Position numbers and translations under genes: made by a program. Below are positions 25,406 through 33,461 of a stretch of 37,116 bases of DNA, in pieces. Source of the stretch: Microbulbifer hainanensis (GTDB taxonomy: Bacteria; Pseudomonadota; Gammaproteobacteria; Pseudomonadales; Cellvibrionaceae); contig NZ_JACZCR010000041.1 of NCBI RefSeq assembly GCF_014904735.1, positions 1-37,116 on the forward strand, written 5' to 3'. The notes under the pieces were generated by a model. It did not search any database, was not told where the DNA came from, and saw only the letters and a program-made list of their open reading frames with translations. The number at the start of each line of letters is the position of its first letter. Position 1 is the first letter of the stretch.

Positions 25406-26222
25406 GTCATAAATTATCTGATACTTGCAGATAAAAGTGACGTCAGAATGTCCATAATCGCCCGTGCCGTCAAGATCATTAATCGGGTGATACATTTGTA
25501 CTAATTCTTTGTGTGGATCGCCACAGCGTATACCTTCGTTTCTTCGTCCTCGCCTTATGTAATTTTTTGGATTTGCTCATCAGTCACACGAATTTCAATC
25601 GCAGTGGCCGAATTATTTAGATTAATCTGGTCGTTATTTATCTGGTGTAAATAAATAATCAATTTGAACTTATGTGGAGAGTGATCTTTGAAGCTATTCC
25701 CGTGCCGTTCCAGGGGGAGGGCGGTGCGCTTTATGGACGCGTCTGCATGCGTTTATGAGTGCACTGGCCGTGATGGATTAGGGGGTGCGGAAGAGGGCGA
25801 GCTGCCACAACGTTCTGTCTTTTTGCATCCAGGTTCTTGTCCGCCGATAACGACCTTCTGAACATAGAGGAGTCATTGGGTCATAGTGGTGTCAACAAGG
25901 TGATGATTTGCATCCATGCGACCGAGGTATGTGAGCTGGCAGGGGGGGCTGACGGGCTGAAATACCACGCATAAGGGCCCGGCAGGGATTCGGAGGGGGT
26001 AGCCGTATCACGCTGGTCGGCGTAAATTGCCGGGTCGCCTATATCTGGTTGTTTTTCGATCAACCTCCTCGTCGGACGCCACCGGTTTGGCAGGCTCAAA
26101 TCGGTTTCGTTTTCGCCCAAGTCAAGACTGCACTTTTATTTTTAACTCATTAGAATGCGCGGCTTTTTAGCCTTTTCAGAGCAGTCTGAATCGGCGGTCA
26201 CTGGCGTGTTGTTTGAGGTTGT
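25406..26222. other. Gene-poor stretch of about 800 bases
   Basis: Only short frames are present, e.g. a 79-codon minus-strand frame at 25881-26120 without family features. The sequence may contain decayed genes: a short plus frame beginning MWRVIFEAIPVPFQGEGGAL near 25674 ends after 28 codons. I can support no gene here. It contains the promoter for the gene at 26223. Confidence 0.45.
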
Positions 26223-26792
26223 ATGATTGTATTTACTCTTGTAAATGAGGCGACGGACGATGTCTGGGTAGGCACTGCGCGTGAGGATGTGTCACCAGAG
26301 GCCCGATTCAAACAATTTCAGGACGCGCTTGAGCTTGGTATCGACCATCCGTTCTATCGGGACCTAAAGTCATTTGGCCCTGAGGCCTTTGAGGTGAGCC
26401 TGTTCGCAGTTGCCGAGGATCCCACAGAGCTGAAGATGCTCGTGGAAGAGGCGCTGGAGACTTACGGTGGTAAAAGTCTTGCGGGGATCAGAACGGTCCG
26501 GCCCGGCACCACCAAGGCCTCCCTGGCTCCAAAGCCCAAGTCCCGATCCGCAGCAGTGAAGACGGCTTCTGCGTCGGTCAATTCGCGGGTGCCGGCCAAA
26601 CCGGTCAAGGAAAAGTTGGCGAGTGGTCGTACCGGCAGTGCCGCCAAAGAGAGGAAGATCAAGGAGGCCATTGAGGCTGAAAAGGCGGCCATCGCCGCCG
26701 CCAAAGCAAAGCGGGCGGCGGAAGAGGCTGCTGAAATGAAGGCGATCCTGGCGGGGCTGGATGCTCGGGGTTCAACCCTGGGAAAGCGTTGA
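26223..26792 (+). CDS. GIY-YIG-like domain protein with basic Lys/Ala-rich tail
   Basis: In this 189-residue protein, residues 1-95 (FTLVNEATDDVWVGTAREDV, RFKQFQDALELGIDHPFYRDL, FGPEAFEVSLFAVAEDPTEL, EALETYGGKSLAG) follow the strand-helix order of GIY-YIG domains. The GIY/YIG tripeptides are degraded (FTL and VWVG), so nuclease activity is doubtful. Residues 100-189 are a low-complexity Lys/Ala/Arg region with a long charged helix (KERKIKEAIEAEKAAIAAAK), probably DNA- or RNA-binding or a linker. Start follows GAGG. It is the last plus-strand gene before array 2. Confidence 0.55.
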   Translation: MIVFTLVNEATDDVWVGTAREDVSPEARFKQFQDALELGIDHPFYRDLKSFGPEAFEVSLFAVAEDPTELKMLVEEALETYGGKSLAGIRTVRPGTTKASLAPKPKSRSAAVKTASASVNSRVPAKPVKEKLASGRTGSAAKERKIKEAIEAEKAAIAAAKAKRAAEEAAEMKAILAGLDARGSTLGKR

Positions 26793-26885
26793 CTTGAAGC
26801 GTCAAGCGTACCCATTCGCTCATTTAATTAGACTATTGCTCGTGTTCGCTCAATAGTTTATCGGTTGCCCTGTCGCCTTCGCGAA

Positions 26886-27060
26886 ACCAAACGTCAACTA
26901 GGTTCTACTGCCACTGTCATGTCGCTCAAAAGAGCAGTCTGGCAGTTGCCCCAGTTGTTGCCATTCCAAGAGGGCGGATCAGCCTGAAACTGATCCGCCG
27001 GCAGGGTAGGCCGAAGCGAGGCATGGGCCATCCTGCGGTGCTCTCGATAGACGTTAGGGT
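26886..27060 (-). repeat. Large, divergent attC-like site at the distal end of array 2
   Basis: Left core ACCAAACGTC is nearly the complement of right core GACGTTAGGG. Between them are nested inverted repeats: CTGCCACTG / CAGTCTGGCAG and a perfect 10-base stem GGCGGATCAG / CTGATCCGCC (26973-26999). The stop of the following small gene overlaps the right core, as in other cassettes. About 175 bases is long for attC and one core base is off. Confidence 0.5.
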
Positions 27061-27296
27061 AATCTACCTGCGCTTGGTTTGTTCTGGCATTTTAGATGTG
27101 CCCCACTGTTTATACCATTGTAGGTGGTGCTCATATCTGGCTCCACTGTAAGAACATATTCAGCCGCACCTTCCTCTCTCGGCATCTCTCCCGAAGGCAC
27201 CCAAGTGCCAGATAGTTCCGCTTTCTGAAGCGTAGTTGCGCTAACAATTGCCGGCAAAGCTATCAAAAACGTAAGTATCACTATCACTCGGAGCAT
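27054..27296 (-). CDS. Small exported protein (cassette gene)
   Basis: This 80-residue protein has a clear signal peptide (MLRVIVILTFLIALPAIVSA, cleavage after about residue 20). The mature part is about 60 residues and contains SGTWVPSGEMPREEGAAEYVLTVEPDMSTTYNGI, which looks like a small beta fold of lipocalin-like or DUF type (weak). The C-terminal residues CQNKPSAGRLP are out of keeping and may result from a change near the end. The ATG lies 10 bases from the attC core; the TAA is inside the next attC. Confidence 0.55.
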   Translation of the reverse strand: MLRVIVILTFLIALPAIVSATTLQKAELSGTWVPSGEMPREEGAAEYVLTVEPDMSTTYNGINSGAHLKCQNKPSAGRLP

Positions 27297-27303
27297 GAAT
27301 TAC

Positions 27304-27352
27304 CTTTAACGCTTCCGACATGCACTTGTCGCGTGCTCGGCCTTGTTAGGCT
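27304..27352 (-). repeat. attC site bordering the permease-bearing cassette
   Basis: TTTAACGC and TTGTTAGGC cores with a short stem (CCGA...GCAC / GTGC...TCGG); about 48 bases, the shortest here. Confidence 0.8.
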
Positions 27353-27361
27353 CCTTCAACC

Positions 27362-27577
27362 CTAACGGCACTGCTGGTCAATAGTTTCTTCGAAATCAGG
27401 AAACTCATTGTTTGCTCTCCCAAGAATCTCTCTAGCGCTTCCCTCACAGGAGAGAGCATACTTTTCTGCGAATTCCAAGAAATCAGGATTCCTTGGGCGC
27501 TCTAGTTGAGGGTACGTCACTGCTTCATATGGCCCTATGCCGTTTGCAAACAGCCAAACATAGTCTTTGAAATTTTT
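27362..27577 (-). pseudogene. 3' fragment of a cassette gene truncated by the permease segment
   Basis: The last 71 residues of a frame remain (KNFKDYVWLFANGIGPYEAV ... EETIDQQCR), ending properly next to the attC. Upstream of about 27580 the sequence turns abruptly GC-rich and the frame runs into unrelated sequence without a plausible start. Codon use of the remnant is AT-rich like other cassettes. No family recognised; a Cys pair and Trp suggest a folded secreted or cytosolic domain. Confidence 0.6.
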
Positions 27578-27685
27578 AGCCACCACTCCGGTCCGGGAGG
27601 CGGGCGATTGTTTCATCCTCGAACAGGAGTCCCGTCCGTCCCGTATGCCAAAGGCCATGCCGGGACGGCAGGCGCATGACGGCGC

Positions 27686-29239
27686 TCACAGCTCGCCGTT
27701 GTTGTGCTGCTCGACCTTGCTGTGGCGCATGCCGTAGCCGAAGTAGATCACGAAGCCGATCGCCATCCAGATGATGAAGCGCAGGATGGTGACCATATCC
27801 AGGCCGCCGATCGGGGCGAAATGCCCGTCCTTGAACCACGGCCAGCCGATGATCAGGAACAGCGAGAACACGATGCCCAGCGGTGCCAGCAGCCACAGCA
27901 CCGGTGTGCGGAAGCGGCGCGGAATGTCCGGTCGCTTGATGCGCAGGATCAGCACCGAGGCGCAGATCAGGATGAACGCCGACAGGGTGCCGATGTTGAC
28001 CAGCTCGGCCAGCTCGCGGATCGGCAGGAAACCGGCCGCCAGGGCGGTGAAGATGCCCAGCAGCATGGTCGGGCGGTACGGCGTGCCGTGCACCGGGTGG
28101 CTCTTGGCGAACCAGCCCGGCAGCAGGCCGTCGCGCGCCAGGGCGAACCAGATGCGCGCCGCACCCAGCATGAATGCGAACACCACGCTGGCAATACCGC
28201 ACACGGCCGCGATATTGATGATGGCGCCGATCCAGTGCAGGCCGCGGGCCTCGAAGACCGCGCTGACCGGGGCCTGGCTGGCCAGGATCATCTGGTCGCA
28301 GTGGCCGGCGGCCTGGTTCGGGTCCATGCAGCCGTTGTAGGGCACCATGCCGGTCAGCACCAGCGAGATCGCCAGGTACATCACCATGGAAATGGTCAGC
28401 GAGAGCACCACGGCCAGCGGCAGGTCGCGCTGCGGGTTATTGGCCTCCTCGGCCGCGGTGGTCAGGGTGTCGTAGCCGAACACCGCGAAGAACACGATGC
28501 TGGCCGCGACCAGCACGCCGTTCCAGCCGTAGCGGGTCCCGCCAGTGGCCACCGCGTCATGCACTTCGTGTGGAATGAACGGCGTCCAGTTGGACGCGTG
28601 CACGTAGAACGCGCCGGCGACGATGACGATGATCACGCCGATCACCTTCATGGTGACGACGATGGTGTTCAGCTTGGCGCCGATCTCGGTGCGCATGATC
28701 TGCACCCAGGCGATGCCCAGGGCCACGATCATCGCGATCAGGTTGACCGCGTGCCCGCTGTCCGGGTGCGCCGGATCATAGGCGCCCTGCAGCCATACCG
28801 GCAGGTGCAGGCCGGTGATCTGGGTAATCAGCGATTGGAGGTAGTTGGACGTGCCCGCCGCGACCACGCCGACGATCAGCGCGTACTCCACCAGCAGGTC
28901 CCAGCCGATGATCCAGGCGGGCAACTCGCCCAGCACGGCGTAGCCGTAGGTGTAAGCGCTGCCGGTGACCGGGATCATGCCGGCGAATTCGGCGTAGGAA
29001 AGCGCCGCACAGGCACTGCCGATGCCGGCGACGAGGAAGCTGATGATGATGGCCGGCCCGGCATTGAGCGCGGCCTCGTTGGGCGCCAGCACGAACACGC
29101 CGACTCCGACGATGGCGCCGATGCCGATGGCGGTGAGCTGCCACACGCCCATGGTGCGACGGAAATCGGTGCTGACGCCTGCGTCCGCCTGCAGCTGTTC
29201 GACCGACTTGCGTCGGATCAGTCTCGACCAGAATCCCAT
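27686..29239 (-). CDS. APC-superfamily amino-acid permease
   Basis: This 517-residue transporter has about twelve membrane segments. N-terminal GIGAIVGVGVFVLAPNEAALNAGPA is the family's unwound substrate-binding first helix, and AALSYAEFAGMIPVTGSAYTY its second. ANNPQRDLPLAVV and the C-terminal LRIKRPDIPRRFRTP motif match the YfnA/cationic amino-acid transporter group. The gene is strongly GC-rich (third positions almost all G/C), unlike the flanking cassette DNA, and resembles DNA from Xanthomonadaceae-like bacteria (inference from composition). The ATG is preceded by AAGGGGT from AT-rich sequence. It occupies a cassette slot between two attC sites but has no cassette-like ends of its own. 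Confidence 0.9.
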   Translation of the reverse strand: MGFWSRLIRRKSVEQLQADAGVSTDFRRTMGVWQLTAIGIGAIVGVGVFVLAPNEAALNAGPAIIISFLVAGIGSACAALSYAEFAGMIPVTGSAYTYGYAVLGELPAWIIGWDLLVEYALIVGVVAAGTSNYLQSLITQITGLHLPVWLQGAYDPAHPDSGHAVNLIAMIVALGIAWVQIMRTEIGAKLNTIVVTMKVIGVIIVIVAGAFYVHASNWTPFIPHEVHDAVATGGTRYGWNGVLVAASIVFFAVFGYDTLTTAAEEANNPQRDLPLAVVLSLTISMVMYLAISLVLTGMVPYNGCMDPNQAAGHCDQMILASQAPVSAVFEARGLHWIGAIINIAAVCGIASVVFAFMLGAARIWFALARDGLLPGWFAKSHPVHGTPYRPTMLLGIFTALAAGFLPIRELAELVNIGTLSAFILICASVLILRIKRPDIPRRFRTPVLWLLAPLGIVFSLFLIIGWPWFKDGHFAPIGGLDMVTILRFIIWMAIGFVIYFGYGMRHSKVEQHNNGEL

Positions 29240-29319
29240 ACATTACCCCTTGCTATAAGAATGTATTTGATATCCTTCTGGTTTATCGCTATTTAAAAAA
29301 TTTCCTTCTTCGGTGATTC

Positions 29320-29388
29320 TCCTAACGCCCAAAGCAGCGGCGCGCGTTAGCGCGTCCAGCCAGAAGGGCGATGCTGCCTTTGCTTGTC
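29320..29388 (-). repeat. Degenerate attC site
   Basis: Left core CCTAACGCCC is intact and AAAGCAGC pairs with GCTGCCTTTG, but the right core reads TTGTCAT instead of GTTAGGC. It should recombine poorly. Confidence 0.65.
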
Positions 29389-29395
29389 ATAAATT

Positions 29396-29620
29396 TCACC
29401 GCCCACTGAACCTACCTGAGTTGGATATCTCGTTAACTCTAGCAGGTAAAGCCTCCAAAATACCGAGCTTAGCTAACACAAAAGTAAGAACTAACAGGCC
29501 AACAGAGAGCCATCGCAGAAACCCTGGCGTCACCGCCGAATAATCTCTGATGTACTTTTCATTTGGGTAAAGTTTCTCTACCTCTTCGTCAGACAGCTTC
29601 TTGCTCTTCTTTTTATTCAT
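29396..29620 (-). CDS. Small single-span membrane protein (cassette gene)
   Basis: This 74-residue protein has a Lys-rich start (MNKKKSKKLSDEEVEKLYPN), then one membrane segment at about 37-57 (WLSVGLLVLTFVLAKLGIL) and a short polar tail. The basic N-terminus probably faces the cytoplasm. No family recognised. The ATG is near the upstream attC core and the stop is next to the degenerate attC at 29320. Confidence 0.5.
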   Translation of the reverse strand: MNKKKSKKLSDEEVEKLYPNEKYIRDYSAVTPGFLRWLSVGLLVLTFVLAKLGILEALPARVNEISNSGRFSGR

Positions 29621-29626
29621 GGCGAT

Positions 29627-29697
29627 TATAATGCCGCGCTCTGTTGCGAATTTGGAGCACAGCGGAAAATTTGTCCGACAGCAGCGTTTTGTTAGGC
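29627..29697 (-). repeat. attC site of the alpha/beta-hydrolase cassette
   Basis: Left core TATAATGCC (C to T change in the core) and right core TTTTGTTAGGC, with CCGCGCTCTG... and GTCCGACAGCAGCG arms. Confidence 0.7.
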
Positions 29698-29737
29698 ATC
29701 TTCTGGCCCGATGTAAAGCAAAACTGAAGGGCCTCCG

Positions 29738-30634
29738 TTACTTTGCCTTCGGTGCTTGCAGAAACCCTTTGATCATCGGCACCAACCAATCGATCCGCGT
29801 CGTCACTTTCATGTGATCTGTATCGGGAAGCACGGCGAGCTGAGCGTGCTGGAGGAGCCGGAATGTTTCTACGGCGTGTTCCGGGCGTATGACGTCGGCG
29901 TCGCCGACAACAACCAGCGTCGGCGCGGAAACGCTGCGGATCGCATCAGTTGGAATGTCCTTAAATTCCAGCACACGTCGCGCGGCTTTGTCGTGAAATA
30001 GCGGTAGATTCTCTGGGTGAGGCGCAACCTTGAGGTATTCTACTTGCAGCTCCTGTGGCATGTTTTCTAACTTGGCATTAGCCATCGCGTCCCAGAGCCA
30101 CGGATACGCGCTATCGCGCTTGAGAAGGGTCGAAGCCAGTACTAGCTTGCGCACGAGCTTTGGATGCCTAATCGCCACCTGTAACGCGATGGTACCACCG
30201 TTGCTGAAACCGAAGAGATCGGCTTTTTCAATATGCAGGTAGTCCAACAGTGCGGCAGTGTCGTCGGCCGACTGCTCGAAGCTGAATGGCCGCTCTATGA
30301 TGTCTGCGGTATGTCCATAGCCCTGCTGTTCGAACGCAATGATCTGCCGGGAGCGGGATAGTTCTGGCAGGATGTGACCAAACGACGTATTGATTGTATC
30401 GCCACCGCCGTGTAGCAGCACTAGAGGCGGCTGCGCTGAGTTCTTGATGCCGTGGATCTCGAAGTAAATTCGCAGACCGTTGATAGGGGCGTAGCCTGTC
30501 TGAACTGCTTTTTGGTTCTGATTCATTGCTAATTGCTCCGCATTCTGTGCTGCTATTGGCGCAACGCGCCCGAAAGTTAATATTGCTACTGTTGTGGTTA
30601 AATGCAGAAGCTGCATGACGATTCTTTTATTCAT
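29738..30634 (-). CDS. Exported alpha/beta-hydrolase (cassette gene)
   Basis: This 298-residue protein starts with a signal peptide (about 1-30, LHLTTTVAILTFG, cleavage near IAAQN). The alpha/beta-hydrolase core follows: LVLLHGGGDTINTSFGHILPEL (oxyanion region), nucleophile elbow GFSNGG near residue 144, acid in VVVGDADVIRP near 245 and the catalytic His in LPDTDHMKV near 273, so the Ser-Asp-His triad is complete. Substrate unknown; such proteins include esterases and epoxide or peptide hydrolases. A 136-base leader separates it from the upstream attC, enough for its own promoter. It is more GC-rich than most cassettes here. Confidence 0.82.
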   Translation of the reverse strand: MNKRIVMQLLHLTTTVAILTFGRVAPIAAQNAEQLAMNQNQKAVQTGYAPINGLRIYFEIHGIKNSAQPPLVLLHGGGDTINTSFGHILPELSRSRQIIAFEQQGYGHTADIIERPFSFEQSADDTAALLDYLHIEKADLFGFSNGGTIALQVAIRHPKLVRKLVLASTLLKRDSAYPWLWDAMANAKLENMPQELQVEYLKVAPHPENLPLFHDKAARRVLEFKDIPTDAIRSVSAPTLVVVGDADVIRPEHAVETFRLLQHAQLAVLPDTDHMKVTTRIDWLVPMIKGFLQAPKAK

Positions 30635-30770
30635 GGTGAAATCTTCTCGAAAGAATATACAAGGATGAAAAGGCCGGTCGATCTTGATCGGCCAGCCCTT
30701 AGCCCTCTATATAGTCGTACGAGAAATTTCGAAATCGACATCGGTTGTGAATTTTTTGGGGACTCGGATG

Positions 30771-30829
30771 CCTAACGCCGGAACTGAGGCGACCCGCGAA
30801 GCGGGTTCGCCTTGAATGAATAGTTGGGC
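30771..30829 (-). repeat. attC site bordering the LysR/SDR-bearing cassette
   Basis: CCTAACGCC and AGTTGGGC cores around a perfect GAGGCGACCCGC...GCGGGTTCGCC palindrome; about 59 bases. Confidence 0.85.
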
Positions 30830-31101
30830 CGCTGCGCCATGGAGTAGTTGCAACGGCTTTTTGGCGCTATCTGATGCAACTCCAGGGGCCGAGGCAATAG
30901 CCGTAATGAGTGACTCCTGGGAAAATACTCATCTCCGTAGACCACCCGATAGTTGCTCGCGATCCAATGCGGCGTAATCTGGCTCGAAAGAACCGAACAG
31001 GTTGCGTGCGCCGCGTCAATTGCATCGCACGACCAGAAGTTGTGATCATCCGACGGCTGAGAGGACCAGTCTGTTTTCGACTCGAACCTATCATCTTGGA
31101 T
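30772..31101 (-). pseudogene. 3' fragment of a cassette gene behind the LysR gene
   Basis: A 109-residue open frame without a plausible start codon runs from the end of the LysR gene into the attC. It contains FWSCDAIDAAHATCSVLSSQ and NYRVVYGDEYF, and ends NYSFKANPLRGSPQFRR, the last part being attC-encoded as often seen in cassettes. The frame overlaps the LysR stop. I read it as the tail of a former cassette gene cut when the LysR/SDR segment arrived. No family recognised; being a chance open frame is possible. Confidence 0.4.
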
Positions 31102-31996
31102 CCAGGTCGCGATCCAGCATGCAGTCGATAAACGCCTTCAATATTGACTGTGGGTGCCGCGCGCGCGGGTAATAAAGAAACAGGCCGGGCAACGTTGGCG
31201 ACCAGTCCTTGAGCAAACGTATTAGCCGACCTTCCTTGATCCACTGGTAGATTCGGTTGTCAAAGGTGTAGGCGATGCCGAGGCCTTGTAGCGCGCCCTC
31301 CAGAATCACTTCCTGATCGTTACTGATCAGCGGTCCGGTAACACCCATCTCGACATTCTTGCCGCCCTTGGCGAAGGCCCACCGGTACATCTCACCGCTG
31401 CCCGGGTAGCGAAAGTTAATGCATTGGTGGTCAAGTAAATCGGCCGGCTCGTTCGGTACCCCATGACGCGATAGGTAGTCCGGCGAGGCGACCGCCAGCA
31501 TTTCGAAGTCCGGCATCAGGGGCCTAGCGATAACGTCCTTTTCCAGCCGCTCGCCAATTCGAATGCCGGCGTCGAAATGCCCAGCGACAATATCGCTCAA
31601 GCCTTCGTCGATGACCAGTTCGAGTTCGATGTCTGGATATTGCAGATGGAATCGCCCTAGCCGCGGCGCAATGAAACGTACGGCGGCGAAACGAGGCGTG
31701 TTGATGCGCAAGCGCCCAGCAACGCGTCCGCTTGACGAGACGGCATCAGCAACGGCCGCGTCCATCGCGCGCATCATGGGTGCGATTCGTTCGTAGAGCT
31801 GTTCGCCCGTGGACGTCGGTGCCACGCTGCGAGTGTTCCGGTTGAGCAATCGAACCCCCAACCGCTGTTCTAGGCGGCGAATGGTCTGGCTGAGCGCTGA
31901 GGCCGAAAGACCCAAATGGTCTGCGGCACGGGCAAAGCTCGCGCGTTCCACTACCGCGGCAAAGGCTTTTAGCTCTGCGTATTCGGCACCACGCAT
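31091..31996 (-). CDS. LysR-family transcriptional regulator
   Basis: This protein has 301 residues from ATG 31996, the start that places the helix-turn-helix at its usual distance. Residues 5-62 hold the winged HTH (LKAFAAVVERASFARAADHLGLSASALSQTIRRLEQRLGVRLLNRNTRSVAPT). The C-terminal effector-binding fold follows (GRLRINTPRFAAVRFIAPRL, ELELVIDEGLSDIVAGHFDAGIRIGE, CINFRYPGSGEMYRWAF), as in the CrgA/AaeR-like branch. It is divergent from the SDR gene and presumably controls it. GC-rich relative to cassette genes. Confidence 0.93.
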   Translation of the reverse strand: MRGAEYAELKAFAAVVERASFARAADHLGLSASALSQTIRRLEQRLGVRLLNRNTRSVAPTSTGEQLYERIAPMMRAMDAAVADAVSSSGRVAGRLRINTPRFAAVRFIAPRLGRFHLQYPDIELELVIDEGLSDIVAGHFDAGIRIGERLEKDVIARPLMPDFEMLAVASPDYLSRHGVPNEPADLLDHQCINFRYPGSGEMYRWAFAKGGKNVEMGVTGPLISNDQEVILEGALQGLGIAYTFDNRIYQWIKEGRLIRLLKDWSPTLPGLFLYYPRARHPQSILKAFIDCMLDRDLDPR

Positions 31997-32017
31997 TATG
32001 CACTGTTTCCTTAATAG

Positions 32018-32034
32018 TCTATTTAGATAATAGA
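32018..32034. promoter_or_regulatory. Probable LysR operator between regulator and SDR gene
   Basis: TCTATT-TAGAT-AATAGA is an interrupted palindrome in the 114-base divergent gap, 22 bases before the regulator's start. CTTAATAG repeats flank it (near 32010 and 32042). LysR proteins typically bind T-N11-A palindromes placed like this. Confidence 0.5.
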
Positions 32035-32110
32035 TGATTCTCTTAATAGAGGCCAGGGCGTAGCTTGTAGTCACCGGCGCAACTGGGCGCCAACCTCAAC
32101 GGAGAATCCC

Positions 32111-32971
32111 ATGTCCAAGGTCTGGTTAATCACTGGCAGTGCGAGCGGCCTGGGCCGCCACATTGCAGAAGCCGTGCTCGCCTCAGGTGACCAACTGGTG
32201 GCGACCGCCCGCGACCCAAGTCGCTTACAGGGTCTTGTTGATCGCTACGGAAATCGTGTCCGTCCCACGACACTTGACGTAACGGATTCGGCAGCGGCTC
32301 GACAGGCCGTCGACGTTGCCCTCAACACGTTCGGCCGTCTGGACGTAGTAGTGAACAATGCCGGATACGGTGACGTGGCACCGTTCGAACAAGTTTCCGA
32401 GCAAGACTTTCAGGCGCTGATCGATACGTGCTTTTACGGCGTCGTCCATATGACGCGTGCGGCGTTGCCTGCCATGCGCAATCAACGAAGCGGTCACATC
32501 TTTCAGATTTCATCGCTGGGAGGACGCATGGCCACTCCTGGCAGCGCCGCCTACCATGCCGCGAAGTGGGCCGTAGGCGGTTTTACCGAAGCGCTGGCCC
32601 AGGAGGTTGCCCCCTTCGGCGTCAAGGTGTGCGCCCTGGAGCCGGGGGCAATGCGCACCAACTGGGGTACCCGCGCGACGCAAAACATTCCGTCTCTACT
32701 TCCGGACTACGAGCCGTCGGTGGGTGCGTTTGTGACCCTGCTTTCGTCACTGTGGGGCCAGGAAACCAGTGATCCGACCAAGGTTGCCCAGCTCGTCCTG
32801 CGCCTGGCCACGCGGGATCGGCTCCCCGCACACCTGCTGTTGGGCAGTGACGCCGTTCAGATGAGCGAGCAGGTCGACCAGGCGCGCAGCAGTGAGGCGG
32901 CCAGTTGGCGCGAGGTCAGTATGTCGACAGATGCGACCAACATGGGGCCGACACCGCCCATGCCTACCTAA
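32111..32971 (+). CDS. Short-chain dehydrogenase/reductase
   Basis: This 286-residue classical SDR has cofactor motif TGSASGLGRHIAEA (residues 8-21), NNAG near 86, catalytic Ser in FQISSLGG near 138 and YHAAK near 151-155. The Arg in ATARDPSRLQ suggests NADP preference. The C-terminal 25 residues (SMSTDATNMGPTPPMPT) are low complexity. CGGAG lies 6 bases before the ATG. The LysR gene upstream in opposite direction is a typical partner for such reductases. Substrate unknown. Confidence 0.93.
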   Translation: MSKVWLITGSASGLGRHIAEAVLASGDQLVATARDPSRLQGLVDRYGNRVRPTTLDVTDSAAARQAVDVALNTFGRLDVVVNNAGYGDVAPFEQVSEQDFQALIDTCFYGVVHMTRAALPAMRNQRSGHIFQISSLGGRMATPGSAAYHAAKWAVGGFTEALAQEVAPFGVKVCALEPGAMRTNWGTRATQNIPSLLPDYEPSVGAFVTLLSSLWGQETSDPTKVAQLVLRLATRDRLPAHLLLGSDAVQMSEQVDQARSSEAASWREVSMSTDATNMGPTPPMPT

Positions 32972-33046
32972 TCTCTCGACAGCGTAAGCGTTGCGCAACC
33001 TTTTTCCATGGCGGGAGCAACGCTGTGAGTTCGGTAGTTAGCGATT

Positions 33047-33070
33047 GTCCGCTTCCGACCAGAAGCGGAC
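33047..33070 (+). terminator. Hairpin after the SDR gene
   Basis: GTCCGCTTC pairs with GAAGCGGAC around a six-base loop, followed by TTTCATC. It lies 75 bases after the SDR stop. The same kind of GTCCGCTTC-type palindrome is dispersed in many proteobacterial genomes, so it may be a repeat as well as a terminator. Confidence 0.5.
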
Positions 33071-33085
33071 TTTCATCGTGATCAA

Positions 33086-33385
33086 TTACCATGGCTGGGA
33101 GATCCTGTTGTCTTGGCGTGACTGGTCAGAATCGTCGGTGCAACCAAACAGGTCAATCAATGCTTCTAGAACCGCGCGTTACGACCATTGCCCTGCTTGT
33201 GAAAGCGCTTCCGTCAGGGCGTCGATTAGAGGAAAAACGGACGAATTGTATGTGCCGGCGTGGTTGTTGCCAGCGGCCTCAAGAATAAGTGTGTACGCAC
33301 GATTACTTGCCTCGGCATCTTGAGCCGATCGAAAGGCTTCGATAGCGCGAAAGACAGGGTCCGTCTTGCGATTTCCGGTATTCAA
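33086..33385 (-). pseudogene. 5' part of an immunity-type (HEAT-like) cassette gene with an internal TAA
   Basis: The frame begins beside the attC (TTG at 33385) and reads 68 codons, then TAA at 33179-33181, then 30 more codons in the same frame to 33086. The sequence on both sides belongs together: NNHAGTYNSSVFPLIDALTE and SQAGQWS-stop-RAVLEALIDLFG match a common pattern (HAGTY..., then W..RA.LE.LIDL) of helical-repeat immunity-type proteins. A CAA or CAG codon mutated to TAA would explain it. The 3' half is missing because the SDR/LysR segment starts near 33075-33100. It is therefore doubly broken. Confidence 0.55.
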
Positions 33386-33392
33386 TTTGCGG

Positions 33393-33461
33393 CCTAACGC
33401 TTTGCTCAGCGAGAGAGAAAAGCAAAGCTTTTCTTGATCCGTTGCAGCAATTTGTTAAGAG
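33393..33461 (-). repeat. attC site of the 204-residue-protein cassette
   Basis: CCTAACGC and TTTGTTAAG cores with AAGCAAAGCTT stem. The gene's last 19 codons run into it. Confidence 0.85.

Noticed and set aside
25881..26120. 79-codon minus-strand frame in the gene-poor stretch
   Set aside because: No ribosome site, low-information Pro/Ser-rich composition, no family likeness.
27704..29296. 530-codon plus-strand frame opposite the permease
   Set aside because: His/Gln/Asp/Arg-rich antisense shadow of a GC-rich membrane-protein gene.
30867..31244. 125-codon minus-strand frame overlapping the LysR 3' end
   Set aside because: It is in a different frame from the better supported remnant, is Arg/Ser-rich and overlaps the LysR gene.
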